This document shows positions 8,073 to 17,901 of a DNA stretch of 64,000 nucleotides, piece after piece. The stretch covers positions 43,330 to 107,329 of the forward strand of contig NZ_LZMH01000074.1 in NCBI RefSeq assembly GCF_001673635.1, written 5' to 3'. The translations under genes and the position numbers were made by a program. The number at the start of each line of letters is the position of its first letter. Position 1 is the stretch's first letter. This stretch comes from Mycobacterium asiaticum. Its GTDB lineage: Bacteria; Actinomycetota; Actinomycetes; Mycobacteriales; Mycobacteriaceae. The notes under the pieces are model-generated. The model saw only the letters and a program-made list of their open reading frames with translations, did no database searches and had not been told where the DNA came from.

Positions 8073-9122
8073 GTGACCCAAGCGCCGACTAGACCGACCA
8101 GCGATGCCGGCCCGGATGGCACCAGCGGCGAGGACATCCTCGCGGTAGCCCGCGAGCAGGTGCTCGAACGCGGCGAGGGACTGAGCAAGGACCAGGTGCT
8201 GCGGGTGCTGCAGTTGGCCGACGACCGGCTCGAAGAACTCCTCGCGCTGGCCCACGACGTGCGGATGCGCTGGTGCGGGCCCGAAGTCGAGGTCGAGGGC
8301 ATCATCAGCTTGAAGACCGGCGGATGCCCCGAGGACTGCCATTTCTGCTCTCAGTCCGGGCTGTTCCAGTCCCCGGTGCGCAGCGCGTGGCTCGACATAC
8401 CCAGCCTGGTCGAGGCCGCCAAGCAGACGGCCAAGTCCGGTGCCACCGAGTTCTGCATCGTCGCCGCGGTTCGCGGGCCCGACGAACGGTTGCTTGCCCA
8501 GGTCGCGGCCGGCATCGAAGCCATCCGCAACGAGGTGGACATCCAGATCGCCTGCTCGCTGGGCATGCTGACGGCCGAGCAGGTCGACCGGCTGGCGGCC
8601 ATGGGCGTGCACCGCTACAACCACAACCTCGAGACCGCGCGTTCGTTCTTCACCAACGTGGTCACCACGCACACCTGGGAAGAGCGCTGGCAGACCCTGT
8701 CGATGGTGCGTGACGCGGGCATGGAGGTGTGCTGCGGCGGGATCCTGGGGATGGGCGAGACGCTGGAGCAGCGGGCGGAATTCGCGGCGGACCTGGCCGA
8801 GCTCGACCCCCACGAGGTCCCACTCAATTTCCTCAACCCGCGCCCCGGCACCCCGTTCGGCGACCTGGAGGTGCTGCCGGCAAGCGAGGCGTTGAAGGCC
8901 GTCGCCGCCTTCCGGCTGGCGTTGCCGCGCACCATGTTGCGGTTCGCGGGTGGGCGCGAGATCACCCTGGGCGACCTCGGCGCCAAGCAGGGCATCCTGG
9001 GCGGAATCAACGCCGTGATCGTCGGCAACTACTTGACCACTCTCGGCCGACCCGCCGAGGCCGATCTGGAGCTCCTCGAGGATCTGCAGATGCCGATCAA
9101 GGCGCTCAATGCCAGCCTGTAA
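8073..9122 (+). CDS. bioB: Biotin synthase (BioB)
   Basis: BioB is the radical-SAM enzyme that inserts sulfur into dethiobiotin, the last step of biotin synthesis. The radical-SAM cysteines are C85, C89 and C92 (GGCPEDCHFC), and residues such as YNHNLETA and GGRE for the auxiliary cluster and substrate are present. The GTG at 8073 is preceded by GGGGAG at 8061-8066 and gives 349 residues, the length I recall for M. tuberculosis BioB. The accessory gene bsaP starts 3 nt after the stop. Confidence 0.97.
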   Translation: MTQAPTRPTSDAGPDGTSGEDILAVAREQVLERGEGLSKDQVLRVLQLADDRLEELLALAHDVRMRWCGPEVEVEGIISLKTGGCPEDCHFCSQSGLFQSPVRSAWLDIPSLVEAAKQTAKSGATEFCIVAAVRGPDERLLAQVAAGIEAIRNEVDIQIACSLGMLTAEQVDRLAAMGVHRYNHNLETARSFFTNVVTTHTWEERWQTLSMVRDAGMEVCCGGILGMGETLEQRAEFAADLAELDPHEVPLNFLNPRPGTPFGDLEVLPASEALKAVAAFRLALPRTMLRFAGGREITLGDLGAKQGILGGINAVIVGNYLTTLGRPAEADLELLEDLQMPIKALNASL

Positions 9123-9125
9123 CCG

Positions 9126-9362
9126 GTGCTGATCGTGGCTGGTGAGCTGGGCGGTCCGGTGGCGGCCGGCGTCTACAACGTCTACACCGGCGAGTTGGCC
9201 GGCAGTGCCACGCCGACCGCAGCCCAGCTCGGTCTGGAGCCGCCCCGATTCTGCGCCGAATGCGGCCGCCGAATGATCGTGCAGGTCCGTCCGGACGGCT
9301 GGTGGGCCCGTTGTTCCCGCCACGGCCAGGTGGATTCGAACGACCTGGAGGCGCAGCGATGA
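9126..9362 (+). CDS. bsaP: Biotin synthase auxiliary protein BsaP (Rv1590-like)
   Basis: This 78-residue protein sits directly behind bioB and matches Rv1590 in size and place. Work on M. tuberculosis, as I recall it, showed that Rv1590 (BsaP) is needed for BioB to make biotin in mycobacteria. It carries a compact metal-ligand pattern: C43 and C46 (FCAECG) and C63 with H66 (CSRH). The start is GTG 9126, 3 nt after bioB, and the stop overlaps the next ATG (ATGA), so bioB, bsaP and the membrane gene are likely one transcript. Confidence 0.85.
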   Translation: MLIVAGELGGPVAAGVYNVYTGELAGSATPTAAQLGLEPPRFCAECGRRMIVQVRPDGWWARCSRHGQVDSNDLEAQR

Positions 9363-10069
9363 CCGGGGACCGCGTTTCCGGCGCGGAAGCCGAAATACCG
9401 CAGCCCGATGGTCCGCAACCCGAGGTATCGCAACCCGAGGGGCCGGTTGGGCCGCGTACCTCCCGCAACCGTGCCAGCGCCGTCGTGATGCTGGCCCTGG
9501 CGGCGTGCGGGGTGCTGGTGGGTGCGCTGTGGGCGTGGATCGCGCCGCCGGTGCACGCCGTGGTCGCGATCAGCCGTAAGGGCGAGCGGGTGCACGAGTA
9601 CCTGGGCAGCGAATCGCAGAATTTCTTCGTGGCGCCGTTCGTGCTGCTGGGCCTGCTCGGCGTGCTGGCCGTGGTGGCGGCCGTCGCCGCGTGGCAGTGG
9701 CGCGATCATCGGGGACCGGAGATGGTGGGCGCGCTGACCGTGGGCCTGATCGGCGCGGCGGCCGCGGCAGCGGGCGTGGGCGCGTTGCTGGTACGCCTGC
9801 GCTACGGCGCGCTGGACTTCGACACGGTGCAGCTGTCCGGCGGCGACCATCAGCTGACCTATGTGCGGCAGGCGCCGCCGGTGTTCTTCGGCCACCTGCC
9901 CCTGCAGATCCTCGCGACGTTGCTGTCGCCGACCGCGGCCGCGTCGCTGGTCTACGCCCTGTGCGCCACCGGGACGGTCCGCGACGACCTGGGCGCCTAT
10001 CCGCCGGTCAACCGGCCGGCGGCGGTGCTGCCGTCAGTACCCCCGACGCCGGTGCCCGACCAGCACTAG
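9359..10069 (+). CDS. DUF2567-type membrane protein (Rv1591-like)
   Basis: The 236-residue product has a Pro/Glu-rich cytoplasmic start of about 38 residues, then four hydrophobic helices (near 40-62, 84-106, 120-142 and 180-200) and a Pro-rich tail. Between helices 1 and 2 lies an external-looking stretch with EYLGSESQNFFVAP. ATG 9359 overlaps the bsaP stop. It occupies the place of Rv1591 in M. tuberculosis. Function is unknown; linkage with bioB-bsaP hints at, but does not show, a role in biotin metabolism. It ends 4 bp inside the convergent lipase gene. Confidence 0.75.
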   Translation: MTGDRVSGAEAEIPQPDGPQPEVSQPEGPVGPRTSRNRASAVVMLALAACGVLVGALWAWIAPPVHAVVAISRKGERVHEYLGSESQNFFVAPFVLLGLLGVLAVVAAVAAWQWRDHRGPEMVGALTVGLIGAAAAAAGVGALLVRLRYGALDFDTVQLSGGDHQLTYVRQAPPVFFGHLPLQILATLLSPTAAASLVYALCATGTVRDDLGAYPPVNRPAAVLPSVPPTPVPDQH

Positions 10070-11406
10070 AGCGGGCGGCGGTGGATCTTGCGGCCGGTGA
10101 TCACCTTCGCCGCGATCACTCCGAGCCGCGCCATCCCGGCGTAAGTCACCGGGTTGAACATGGTGGGCCACTTGGTGCGGATCAGGTGGTCGGTCAGCGG
10201 CCGGCCGGCGAAGCGGTCGATGAGCCAGCGCAGCGCCATCGGCGCCGACAACGGATGCAGCAGCATGTGCTCGTTGAACGCGTCGCGGTGGTAGGTGACG
10301 CTCGCGCCGCCCGCTGAATAGGAGTCGGCCAGCACGTCGATGTCGTCGACGGAGATGAGGTAGTCGTGCACCGCCTGGATAATCAGCACCGGCGGGGTCG
10401 GGACGGCGACTCCGAGAGTGGTGCTGTCGAAGACGTGCGCCACCGCCGGGGTGGCCAGGATGTCCTCGAGAGGTTCGTCGAGGAAGGTGCCCATGTCCAG
10501 GCGCGCCATCTTGACCACGGCCTCGGCCGTCGTCATCTTCTCCAGGCTGAGCAGCAGCTCCCGGCCCGCGTCGCTGGCGTGTTCCTTGATCATCCGGTCC
10601 AGGTCCGGATAGGTGTGGGCGAGGGCGGCGACCACCAGAGCCGGCAACCCGGCCAGCAGGCTGCCGTTGAGCCGACGGAAGGTGTTACCCAGGTTGCCGA
10701 CGGGGGATCCCAGCACCGCGCCGACGATGTTCAGCTCGGGCGCGTAGTCCCCGCACAGTTCCGCGGCCCAGGCGCTGGCCAGCCCACCGCCGGAGTAGCC
10801 CCACAACCCCACCTGGGCGTCGGGGGACAGGTTGAACCGCTCCGAGCTCAACGTGGCGCGGATGCCGTCCAGGATCCGGTACCCAGGTTCGTAGGGTGCG
10901 CCCCACAGCCCGTTGAGTCCCTCGTGGTCGGGCACCGTGACCGCCCAACCCTCGGCGACCGCGGCCGAGATGAGCAGCAGCTCCAACTGCGCCAGGGACC
11001 CGATGGCCTTGGCGCGGCGCCGCAGCGCGTAGGAGGGAAAGCAGCGGGAGGTGATGGCGTCGATCGCGCACTGGTAGGAGATCAGCGGGATGGGCTTACC
11101 CGGCGCCTTATCGGCGGGCACCAGCACCGTCGTGACCGTTGCCTCGGGGTTGCCGTGCATGTCCGTCGTCCGGTACAGCAACTGGGTTGCGATGATGCGC
11201 TGCGGGATCAGGCCCAGGAATGCAAGCTCGACGTCGCGGGTGCGCAGCACGGTGCCGGGGGCGGCGTGCCGGAAGCCGGCCGGAGGCTGATAGAAGGGGT
11301 CGTCCTTGGGCAGCAGCGGGCGAACTTTGCGGTGCAGCTCCTCGTGTGGCGGCCGCCCGATCCACTCCGCGCCCGTCGCGCCTACCGCTTTGGCGAGCTC
11401 GACCAT
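10066..11406 (-). CDS. Secretory-lipase-family alpha/beta hydrolase (Rv1592c-like)
   Basis: The 446-residue product matches the LIP (secretory lipase) family of alpha/beta hydrolases. The nucleophile motif is GYSGG with Ser205, and VPDHEG near 158 and DAFNEHMLLHPLSAP near the C-terminus suit the remaining catalytic residues. No clear signal peptide is visible. The frame is open to 11493, but ATG 11406 is preceded by AAGGGAG at good spacing and gives the length I recall for Rv1592c. Substrate unknown; Rv1592c is described as a lipase or esterase. Confidence 0.85.
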   Translation of the reverse strand: MVELAKAVGATGAEWIGRPPHEELHRKVRPLLPKDDPFYQPPAGFRHAAPGTVLRTRDVELAFLGLIPQRIIATQLLYRTTDMHGNPEATVTTVLVPADKAPGKPIPLISYQCAIDAITSRCFPSYALRRRAKAIGSLAQLELLLISAAVAEGWAVTVPDHEGLNGLWGAPYEPGYRILDGIRATLSSERFNLSPDAQVGLWGYSGGGLASAWAAELCGDYAPELNIVGAVLGSPVGNLGNTFRRLNGSLLAGLPALVVAALAHTYPDLDRMIKEHASDAGRELLLSLEKMTTAEAVVKMARLDMGTFLDEPLEDILATPAVAHVFDSTTLGVAVPTPPVLIIQAVHDYLISVDDIDVLADSYSAGGASVTYHRDAFNEHMLLHPLSAPMALRWLIDRFAGRPLTDHLIRTKWPTMFNPVTYAGMARLGVIAAKVITGRKIHRRPL

Positions 11407-11540
11407 CAAGGCTCCCTTCGAGGCCCCGGCGTGCTCGCGCGCGTTCTGCCCTCGGTGGGATGGCGGCGCCGCCGGCCAGTCAGATTCCAGCACCAGCGCA
11501 TGCCAAGCGCCAGCAGTTTCTTAAACAGCTCTTAGACAAT

Positions 11541-11555
11541 GTACAGGTCTTGTAC
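11541..11555. promoter_or_regulatory. Inverted repeat GTACA-N5-TGTAC upstream of the lipase gene
   Basis: GTACA and TGTAC arms with spacer GGTCT lie 135 bp before the lipase ATG, in the 181-bp gap between the lipase gene and the end of nrtR. It is a candidate operator of the lipase gene. No regulator gene adjoins it. Confidence 0.3.
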
Positions 11556-11587
11556 GGCTCGTCGAAACCAACGCGCGGTGTCGCCCG

Positions 11588-12301
11588 TCACAAGGCCGCA
11601 CCCGGCGGGCGCAGCGCGGCGAACTCGTCGGTGACCCGCAGGTGCGAGTCGGTGAACCGGTACAGAGCCGCGGGGCGGCCGCCGCTGCGCCCGGATTGAG
11701 CGATGGTGCCGGTCTGGGTGATGACTCTGCGCCGGGCCAGCACCCGCTGCAGATTGGTCGCGTCGACCTGGTACCCCAACGCGGCGCCGTAGATGTCGCG
11801 CAGTGTCGACAGCGCGAATTCCTTTGGCGCCAGCCCAAACCCGATGTTGGTATAGGACAACTTGGCGACCAGCCGGGCGTGCGCGTGGGTAACCATGGGG
11901 CCGTGGTCGAACGCCATCTCCGGCAGCGAGTCCACCGGATGCCAGCGGGTGTCCGGCGGCAACTCGGGTGTGGCGGGGGAGGGGACCAGCCCTAGGAAGG
12001 TGGACGCGATCATCCGGGTGCCGGGCACCCGGTCGGGATCGGAGAACACCGCGAGTTGCTCCAGATGGGCTAGTTGGCGCACGTCGACTTTCTCGGCGAG
12101 TTGGCGGCGAACCGAGCTGTTCATGTCCTCGTCGTTGCGCAGCCGCCCGCCAGGCAATGACCACGCGCCCCGCTCGGGATCCCGGGCGCGTTGCCACAAC
12201 AGCACGTTGAGCTGCGGTTTGTCCTTCCGGGTGCCACCGGCGACCGGCCGAACCTGGAACACAACCGCAAGCACCTCGTGGGCGGTGCTAGTATGGGGCA
12301 T
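11588..12301 (-). CDS. nrtR: NrtR-type transcriptional repressor of NAD synthesis (Rv1593c-like)
   Basis: The protein has an N-terminal Nudix fold (about residues 8-140) and a C-terminal winged helix (about 150-230), the NrtR arrangement. The Nudix box is degenerate: the REUxEE core reads RRQLAEK, so hydrolysis is unlikely and ligand sensing likely. NrtR proteins bind ADP-ribose or related nucleotides and repress NAD genes. The gene is divergent from nadABC and shares a 23-bp operator with it. The ATG at 12301 touches the operator and has no Shine-Dalgarno sequence; with TATAAT 7 nt upstream, the message is probably leaderless. Confidence 0.85.
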   Translation of the reverse strand: MPHTSTAHEVLAVVFQVRPVAGGTRKDKPQLNVLLWQRARDPERGAWSLPGGRLRNDEDMNSSVRRQLAEKVDVRQLAHLEQLAVFSDPDRVPGTRMIASTFLGLVPSPATPELPPDTRWHPVDSLPEMAFDHGPMVTHAHARLVAKLSYTNIGFGLAPKEFALSTLRDIYGAALGYQVDATNLQRVLARRRVITQTGTIAQSGRSGGRPAALYRFTDSHLRVTDEFAALRPPGAAL

Positions 12302-12324
12302 GTTTTCGATTATAAGTCGAAAAC
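12302..12324. promoter_or_regulatory. NrtR operator overlapping both divergent promoters
   Basis: Arms GTTTTCGA and TCGAAAAC are perfect inverted repeats around a 7-bp centre. On the minus strand the centre supplies TATAAT (12314-12309), 7 nt before the nrtR ATG. On the plus strand it supplies TATAAG (12311-12316) toward nadA. One bound repressor dimer would cover both -10 elements, giving repression of nadABC and autoregulation. Confidence 0.75.
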
Positions 12325-12349
12325 CTCCTGGGTGCGAAAGGAGTCACCA

Positions 12350-13395
<1,046 letters not shown>

Positions 13396-13399
<4 letters not shown>

Positions 13400-14976
13400 C
13401 GATCGCCCCGCTGTGGCGCGACGACGCCGACGTCGTGGTGATCGGCATGGGCGTCGCCGGACTGGCGGCGGCGCTGGCGGCCCACCGTGCGGGCAGCCGT
13501 GTCGTCGTGCTCAACAAGGCGGCCCAGACGCGGGGCGTCACGGCGACGCACTACGCCCAGGGCGGCATCGCGGTGGTGCTGCCCGACAACGACGACTCGA
13601 TCGAAGCCCACGTCGCGGACACCTTGGCCGCGGGTGCGGGGCTGTGCGATCCCGACGCGGTGTACTCGATCGTCGCCGACGGCTACCGCGCTGTCTGTGA
13701 ATTGGTCGGTGACGGAGCACAATTCGACGAAGCCGTGCCCGGGCGGTGGGATGTGACGCGGGAAGGCGGCCATTCGCGCCGGCGCGTCGTGCACGCGGGC
13801 GGGGACGCCACCGGCGCGGAGGTGCAGCGCACCCTCGATGACGCCGGACGGGTGCTGGACATCCGCAGCGGCCACGTCGTCCTGCGGGTGCTGCACGACG
13901 ACTCCGCGGTGACCGGTGTCCTGGTGAACAGCCCTGACGGCCTCGGCATCATCACCGCCCCCGCGGTGATCCTGGCCACCGGCGGGCTCGGGCACCTCTA
14001 CGGCGCGACCACCAATCCGGACGGTTCCACCGGTGACGGCATCGCGCTGGCGCTGTGGGCCGGGCTGGCGGTCAGCGATCTCGAGTTCATCCAGTTCCAC
14101 CCAACCATGCTCTATTCCGTCGATGGCGCTGGCCGGCGGCCGCTGATCACCGAGGCGCTCCGCGGCGAGGGCGCGACACTGCTTGACAGTCAAGGTAATT
14201 CGATCACCGCCGGGGTGCATCCGATGGGTGACCTGGCCCCCCGCGACGTCGTGGCGGCGGCCATCGATGCCAGGTTGAAGGCGACCGGCGACCGATGCGC
14301 TTACCTGGACGCGCGAGGCATCCCCGGCCTCGAGGCGCGGTTCCCGACCGTGACGGCCGCATGCCGCAGTGCCGGCATCGACCCGGTGCGGCAGCCCATC
14401 CCTATCGCGCCCGGGGCGCACTACAGCTGCGGCGGCGTCGTGACCGACGTGTACGGCCAAACCGAGCTGCCCGGGCTCTACGCCGCGGGCGAGGTCGCGC
14501 GGACCGGCATGCACGGCGCCAACCGGCTGGCCTCCAACAGCCTGCTGGAGGGTTTGGTGGTCGGTGGCCGCGCCGGTAAGGCCGCGGCCGCGCATGCCGT
14601 TTTGGCGGGGCGCCCGAATGGGTCGGTGCGGCCCGACCTGGCCGTCCACACCGCGCTGCAGCGCGGCGAGCTGCAACAGGCCATGAGCCGCGACGCCTCG
14701 GTCGAGCGGGACGCCGCCGGATTGCGACGCCTGACCGAAATGCTCAGTGCCGCACCGGTTCGCACCGAGTTGGGTCGGCGCGACGTCGAGGACGTGGCCC
14801 TGACGCTGGCCGCCCGCGCGGTCACCGCCGCGGCCCTGGCGCGTACCGAAAGCCGCGGCTGTCACCACCGCGCCGAGTATCCGTCGCCCGGCGCCGAGCC
14901 GGGACGCAGCGCGCTGATCCGGCTGGCCCCCGACGGCAACGAGGTGCAACTGGAAGCGCTGGCGGCGGTCGGCTGA
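13396..14976 (+). CDS. nadB: L-aspartate oxidase (NadB)
   Basis: NadB oxidises L-aspartate to iminoaspartate with FAD and passes the product to NadA. The dinucleotide-binding motif GMGVAGLAAALAA is near residue 16, and the family motifs THYAQGGIA, FIQFHPT and GRAGKAAA are present. The 526-residue length fits. The start ATG overlaps the nadA stop and the TGA overlaps the nadC ATG (TGATG), so the three nad genes form a tight coupled operon under the NrtR site. Confidence 0.96.
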
Positions 14977-15833
14977 TGTTCCTCGACGACGCCGAGCGGG
15001 CCGACGCCCGCGAGACCATTCGGCGCGGACTCAACGAGGACCTGCGCTACGGCCCGGACGCCACCACGCTCGCGACGGTGTCGGCCGGCGCGGTGGCCAC
15101 GGCGTCGATGGTGCCCAGGGAGTGCGGGGTGGTTGCCGGGGTCGATGTTGCGTTGCTGGTGCTCGACGAGGTGATCGGCCGCGACGGGTACCAGGTGCTG
15201 CACCGGGTCGAAGACGGTGAGCGGCTCAAGGCCGGGGAGCCGCTGCTGACCGTGCAGGCCGAAACGCGCGGCCTTTTGACCGCGGAACGCACCATGCTGA
15301 ACCTGGTGTGCCATCTGTCCGGCATCGCCACCGTGACCGCCGCTTGGGTGGAAGCGGTGCAGGGGACCAAGGCGAAGGTCCGCGACACGCGCAAGACCCT
15401 GCCCGGGCTACGCGCGCTGCAGAAGTACGCGGTTCGGGTCGGCGGCGGCGTCAATCATCGGCTCGGGCTCGGCGATGCGGCGTTGATCAAGGACAACCAC
15501 GTCGCGGCGGCGGGGTCGGTGGTCGAGGCACTGCGCGCGGTGCGGGCCGCGGCCCCCAGCCTGTCCTGCGAAGTCGAGGTCGACTCGCTGGAGCAACTGG
15601 ACGAGGTGCTGGTGGAGAAGCCCGAGCTGATCCTGCTGGACAACTTCCCGGTCTGGCAGACCCAGATGGCCGTGCAGCGCCGGGATGCGCGCGCGCCGGA
15701 GGTGCTCCTCGAGTCGTCGGGCGGGCTGAGCCTCGAGACCGCCAAGACCTACGCCGGAACCGGGGTGGACTATTTGGCCGTGGGCGCCTTGACGCATTCG
15801 GTGCGGGTCTTGGATATCGGCCTGGACATGTAG
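14976..15833 (+). CDS. nadC: Nicotinate-nucleotide pyrophosphorylase (NadC)
   Basis: NadC (quinolinate phosphoribosyltransferase) makes nicotinate mononucleotide from quinolinate and PRPP. Visible motifs are LNEDLRYG near residue 20, KVRDTRKTLPGLR near 134, HRLGLGDAALIKDNH near 161 and LLDNFP near 218. At 285 residues it has the length known for the M. tuberculosis enzyme. It is the last gene of the nad operon; the convergent TetR gene ends at the adjoining base. Confidence 0.96.
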   Translation: MFLDDAERADARETIRRGLNEDLRYGPDATTLATVSAGAVATASMVPRECGVVAGVDVALLVLDEVIGRDGYQVLHRVEDGERLKAGEPLLTVQAETRGLLTAERTMLNLVCHLSGIATVTAAWVEAVQGTKAKVRDTRKTLPGLRALQKYAVRVGGGVNHRLGLGDAALIKDNHVAAAGSVVEALRAVRAAAPSLSCEVEVDSLEQLDEVLVEKPELILLDNFPVWQTQMAVQRRDARAPEVLLESSGGLSLETAKTYAGTGVDYLAVGALTHSVRVLDIGLDM

Positions 15834-16400
15834 CTAACCGGTCAGCAACACGCGCGCAGCTGCCTTGGCGGCATGCAAAGCGGCCGCGTCACCGGTAGTA
15901 CGGGACAGGATCAGCGCTCCCTCGATCAGCGAAATCACCGCCAGGCCAACCTGTTCCGCACGTTCCGGCGACCAGCCGTCGGACCGCAGCCGCTCCTGGA
16001 TCGCCGCGCACCAGGAGCCGAACACCCGCGCCGAGGCGGCGCGAACCTCGGGGCTGGAATGGACCGCCTCGGTGGCCAGCGGTTCGACCGGGCAGCCGTC
16101 GCGGTGATCGTTGGCCAGTCCCGCCGCCAGCACGTCGATCCAGCGATCAACGACGTCGGCTACCGGATGCTCGCTGGCGAGGAACTGGCGCAGCAGTTGT
16201 TCGATGCCGGTTCCGACGTGGTCAACGACCGCGGCGGCCAACCCCTGCTTGCCCTGGGGGAAGTGGTGATACAGGGATCCGGGTTTGACGCCGGCCGCCT
16301 CGAGGATTTGGTTGAGGCCCGTCGCGGCGTAGCCCTGGCGCCGGAACAGGGTGGCGGCGGTGTCGATGAGGGCTGCACGGCTGCGATCGGGGCGGGGCAC
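15834..16400 (-). CDS. TetR/AcrR-family regulator next to an alcohol dehydrogenase
   Basis: The N-terminal helix-turn-helix reads GYAATGLNQILEAAGVKPGSLYHHFP, typical of TetR, followed by an all-alpha ligand domain. Longer in-frame starts to 16469 exist, but they would run through the 16424-16439 operator. A GTG at 16400 lies 7 nt after TATCGT (16413-16408), giving a leaderless 188-residue product with a usual TetR N-terminus. It probably represses the divergent dehydrogenase gene. I do not recall this pair between nadC and hisD in M. tuberculosis. Confidence 0.82.
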   Translation of the reverse strand: MPRPDRSRAALIDTAATLFRRQGYAATGLNQILEAAGVKPGSLYHHFPQGKQGLAAAVVDHVGTGIEQLLRQFLASEHPVADVVDRWIDVLAAGLANDHRDGCPVEPLATEAVHSSPEVRAASARVFGSWCAAIQERLRSDGWSPERAEQVGLAVISLIEGALILSRTTGDAAALHAAKAAARVLLTG

Positions 16401-16423
16401 ATTCCACACGATACTTGCTTTAC

Positions 16424-16439
16424 TTGAGTGATTACTCAA
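16424..16439. promoter_or_regulatory. Candidate TetR operator TTGAGT-N4-ACTCAA
   Basis: Perfect 6-bp inverted arms around GATT lie between the divergent TetR and dehydrogenase genes. The site abuts the candidate -10 of the dehydrogenase (AACAAT, 16438-16443) and covers the expected -35 of the TetR gene, so binding would block both. Confidence 0.6.
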
Positions 16440-16449
16440 CAATGCTGAC

Positions 16450-17475
16450 ATGAGGCAGTTACGACACACCGAACCCGGCCGCTACGAATGGCGGGAGGTC
16501 GCGGATCCGACAATCGAGAACTCCGGGCAGGCCCTGGTCCGCCCCCTGGCGGTGGCGTGCTGCGACCTGGACGTCGCGGTCTCGCAGGGTCGGTTGCCGC
16601 TGCCGCCGGGATACGCCGTGGGTCACGAGGGCGTGGCCGAGGTCGTCGCGGTGGGTGACGGCGTGACCAGCGTGCGGGTCGGCGATCGGGTGGTCGTGCC
16701 ATTCCAGATCAACTGCGGTACGTGCCGCGAGTGCCGCCGCGGCGTCACCGGCTCGTGCGGCTCGCTGCCGTTGCTGGCGATGTACGGCATGGGGCCGATC
16801 GCGGGGCTGGACGGCGGCGGATTCATGTCCGATTTGGTGTCGGTGCCCTACGCCTACGCGATGCTGATCCCGGTGCCCGACGGGGTCGACCCGGTGGCCA
16901 TCGCCTCCCTGTCGGACAACATCCCCGACGGCTGGCGCACGGTGGCGCCGTTCGCCGACGAGCTGGCCGGCCTCGACGCCGCTGACCGCCGGGTGCTGGT
17001 CGTCGGCCGGCTGTCGATCGGGTTGTACGCCACCGCGTTTGCCGCTGCCCTCGGCGCGCAGGTCGACTACGTCGACACCGACGCCGGGCGCCTCTCGGCG
17101 GCCGAGAAGCTCGGCGCCACGGTGCACGACCGGCACAAGCCGGCCAAGGAATGGGATCCGTATCCGGTGACGGTGAACACGTCGGCCGATCCGGCGGCGC
17201 TGGTCGCGACGTTGCGGGCCACCTGGCCCGACGGCGTGTGCACCGACACCGGGATCTACTACCAGCCCGTCGACCTGGGTTTGCTGCCGCTGTACACCCG
17301 CGGTGTGAGGTTTGTCACCGGCCGGGTGAACGCCCGCGCCGCCATCCCGGCAGTGCTGGATTTGCTGGCGGGGGGAGCCGACCTGTCACCGGTGCTCGAT
17401 CGCGTGGTCCCCTGGGAGGACGCGCCGTCGGTGTGGCCCGCGATGACCGGCAAGACCGTCTACACCAGGGCCTGA
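16450..17475 (+). CDS. Zinc-dependent alcohol dehydrogenase (MDR family)
   Basis: The 341-residue protein has medium-chain dehydrogenase features: catalytic zinc ligands C38 and H59-E60, and the structural-zinc cysteines C89, C92, C95 and C103 (CGTCREC...C). A Rossmann domain follows (RRVLVVGRLSIGLYA near 178), with the Gly-rich loop partly changed. The ATG at 16450 has no Shine-Dalgarno; AACAAT 6 nt upstream suggests a leaderless message. Substrate unknown. The divergent TetR gene and shared dyad suggest induction by an alcohol or aldehyde-type ligand. Confidence 0.85.
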   Translation: MRQLRHTEPGRYEWREVADPTIENSGQALVRPLAVACCDLDVAVSQGRLPLPPGYAVGHEGVAEVVAVGDGVTSVRVGDRVVVPFQINCGTCRECRRGVTGSCGSLPLLAMYGMGPIAGLDGGGFMSDLVSVPYAYAMLIPVPDGVDPVAIASLSDNIPDGWRTVAPFADELAGLDAADRRVLVVGRLSIGLYATAFAAALGAQVDYVDTDAGRLSAAEKLGATVHDRHKPAKEWDPYPVTVNTSADPAALVATLRATWPDGVCTDTGIYYQPVDLGLLPLYTRGVRFVTGRVNARAAIPAVLDLLAGGADLSPVLDRVVPWEDAPSVWPAMTGKTVYTRA

Positions 17476-17487
17476 TGCGGTCGCCCG

Positions 17488-17901
17488 TCAGGCGATGTCG
17501 GCGACGAAGATCGCCATCCGGCGCAGCTGCACTCGCGCCAGGAAGGGCAGCCCGTCGGCGCTGGAGCCGGCCTCCAGGATCCGCGGGTTGGTGATGTGCA
17601 CCGTGCGGCGGGTGTAGTTGACGTCGGCTTCCCCAGCGGCCAGCACGTTCTTGACCCAGTCCGTCTTGCCATGGCCCAATGCGATGGCAAGCAGGTTGCC
17701 TTTGCGGAAGGTGGACACAATCGTCTGGTACTGCTTTCCGGACTTGCGGCCGCGGTGGGAGATGGTGGCGGTGCCGGGCAGATAACGCACGATCGGTTTG
17801 AGCGCCGGGTTGAGGTATTTGACTTGCAGGTTCTCGAACCACACCGGGTAGACCATCGGAACGCCTGGTGCGTTGTTGGGGTGCTGATTCTTTGCCGACA
17901 T
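17488..17901 (-). CDS. Ddn-like deazaflavin (F420)-dependent nitroreductase-family protein (Rv1598c-like)
   Basis: The 137-residue protein has the split-barrel pattern of the actinobacterial Ddn family: LNPALKPIVRYLPGTATISHRGRKSGK near the start, then TDWVKNVLAAGEADV. The family includes F420H2-dependent reductases such as Ddn; F420 use here is inferred. ATG 17901 is preceded by AAAAGGTGGAG at good spacing, so the longer frame to 17937 is not needed. It is divergent from hisD, as Rv1598c is in M. tuberculosis. Confidence 0.82.
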   Translation of the reverse strand: MSAKNQHPNNAPGVPMVYPVWFENLQVKYLNPALKPIVRYLPGTATISHRGRKSGKQYQTIVSTFRKGNLLAIALGHGKTDWVKNVLAAGEADVNYTRRTVHITNPRILEAGSSADGLPFLARVQLRRMAIFVADIA

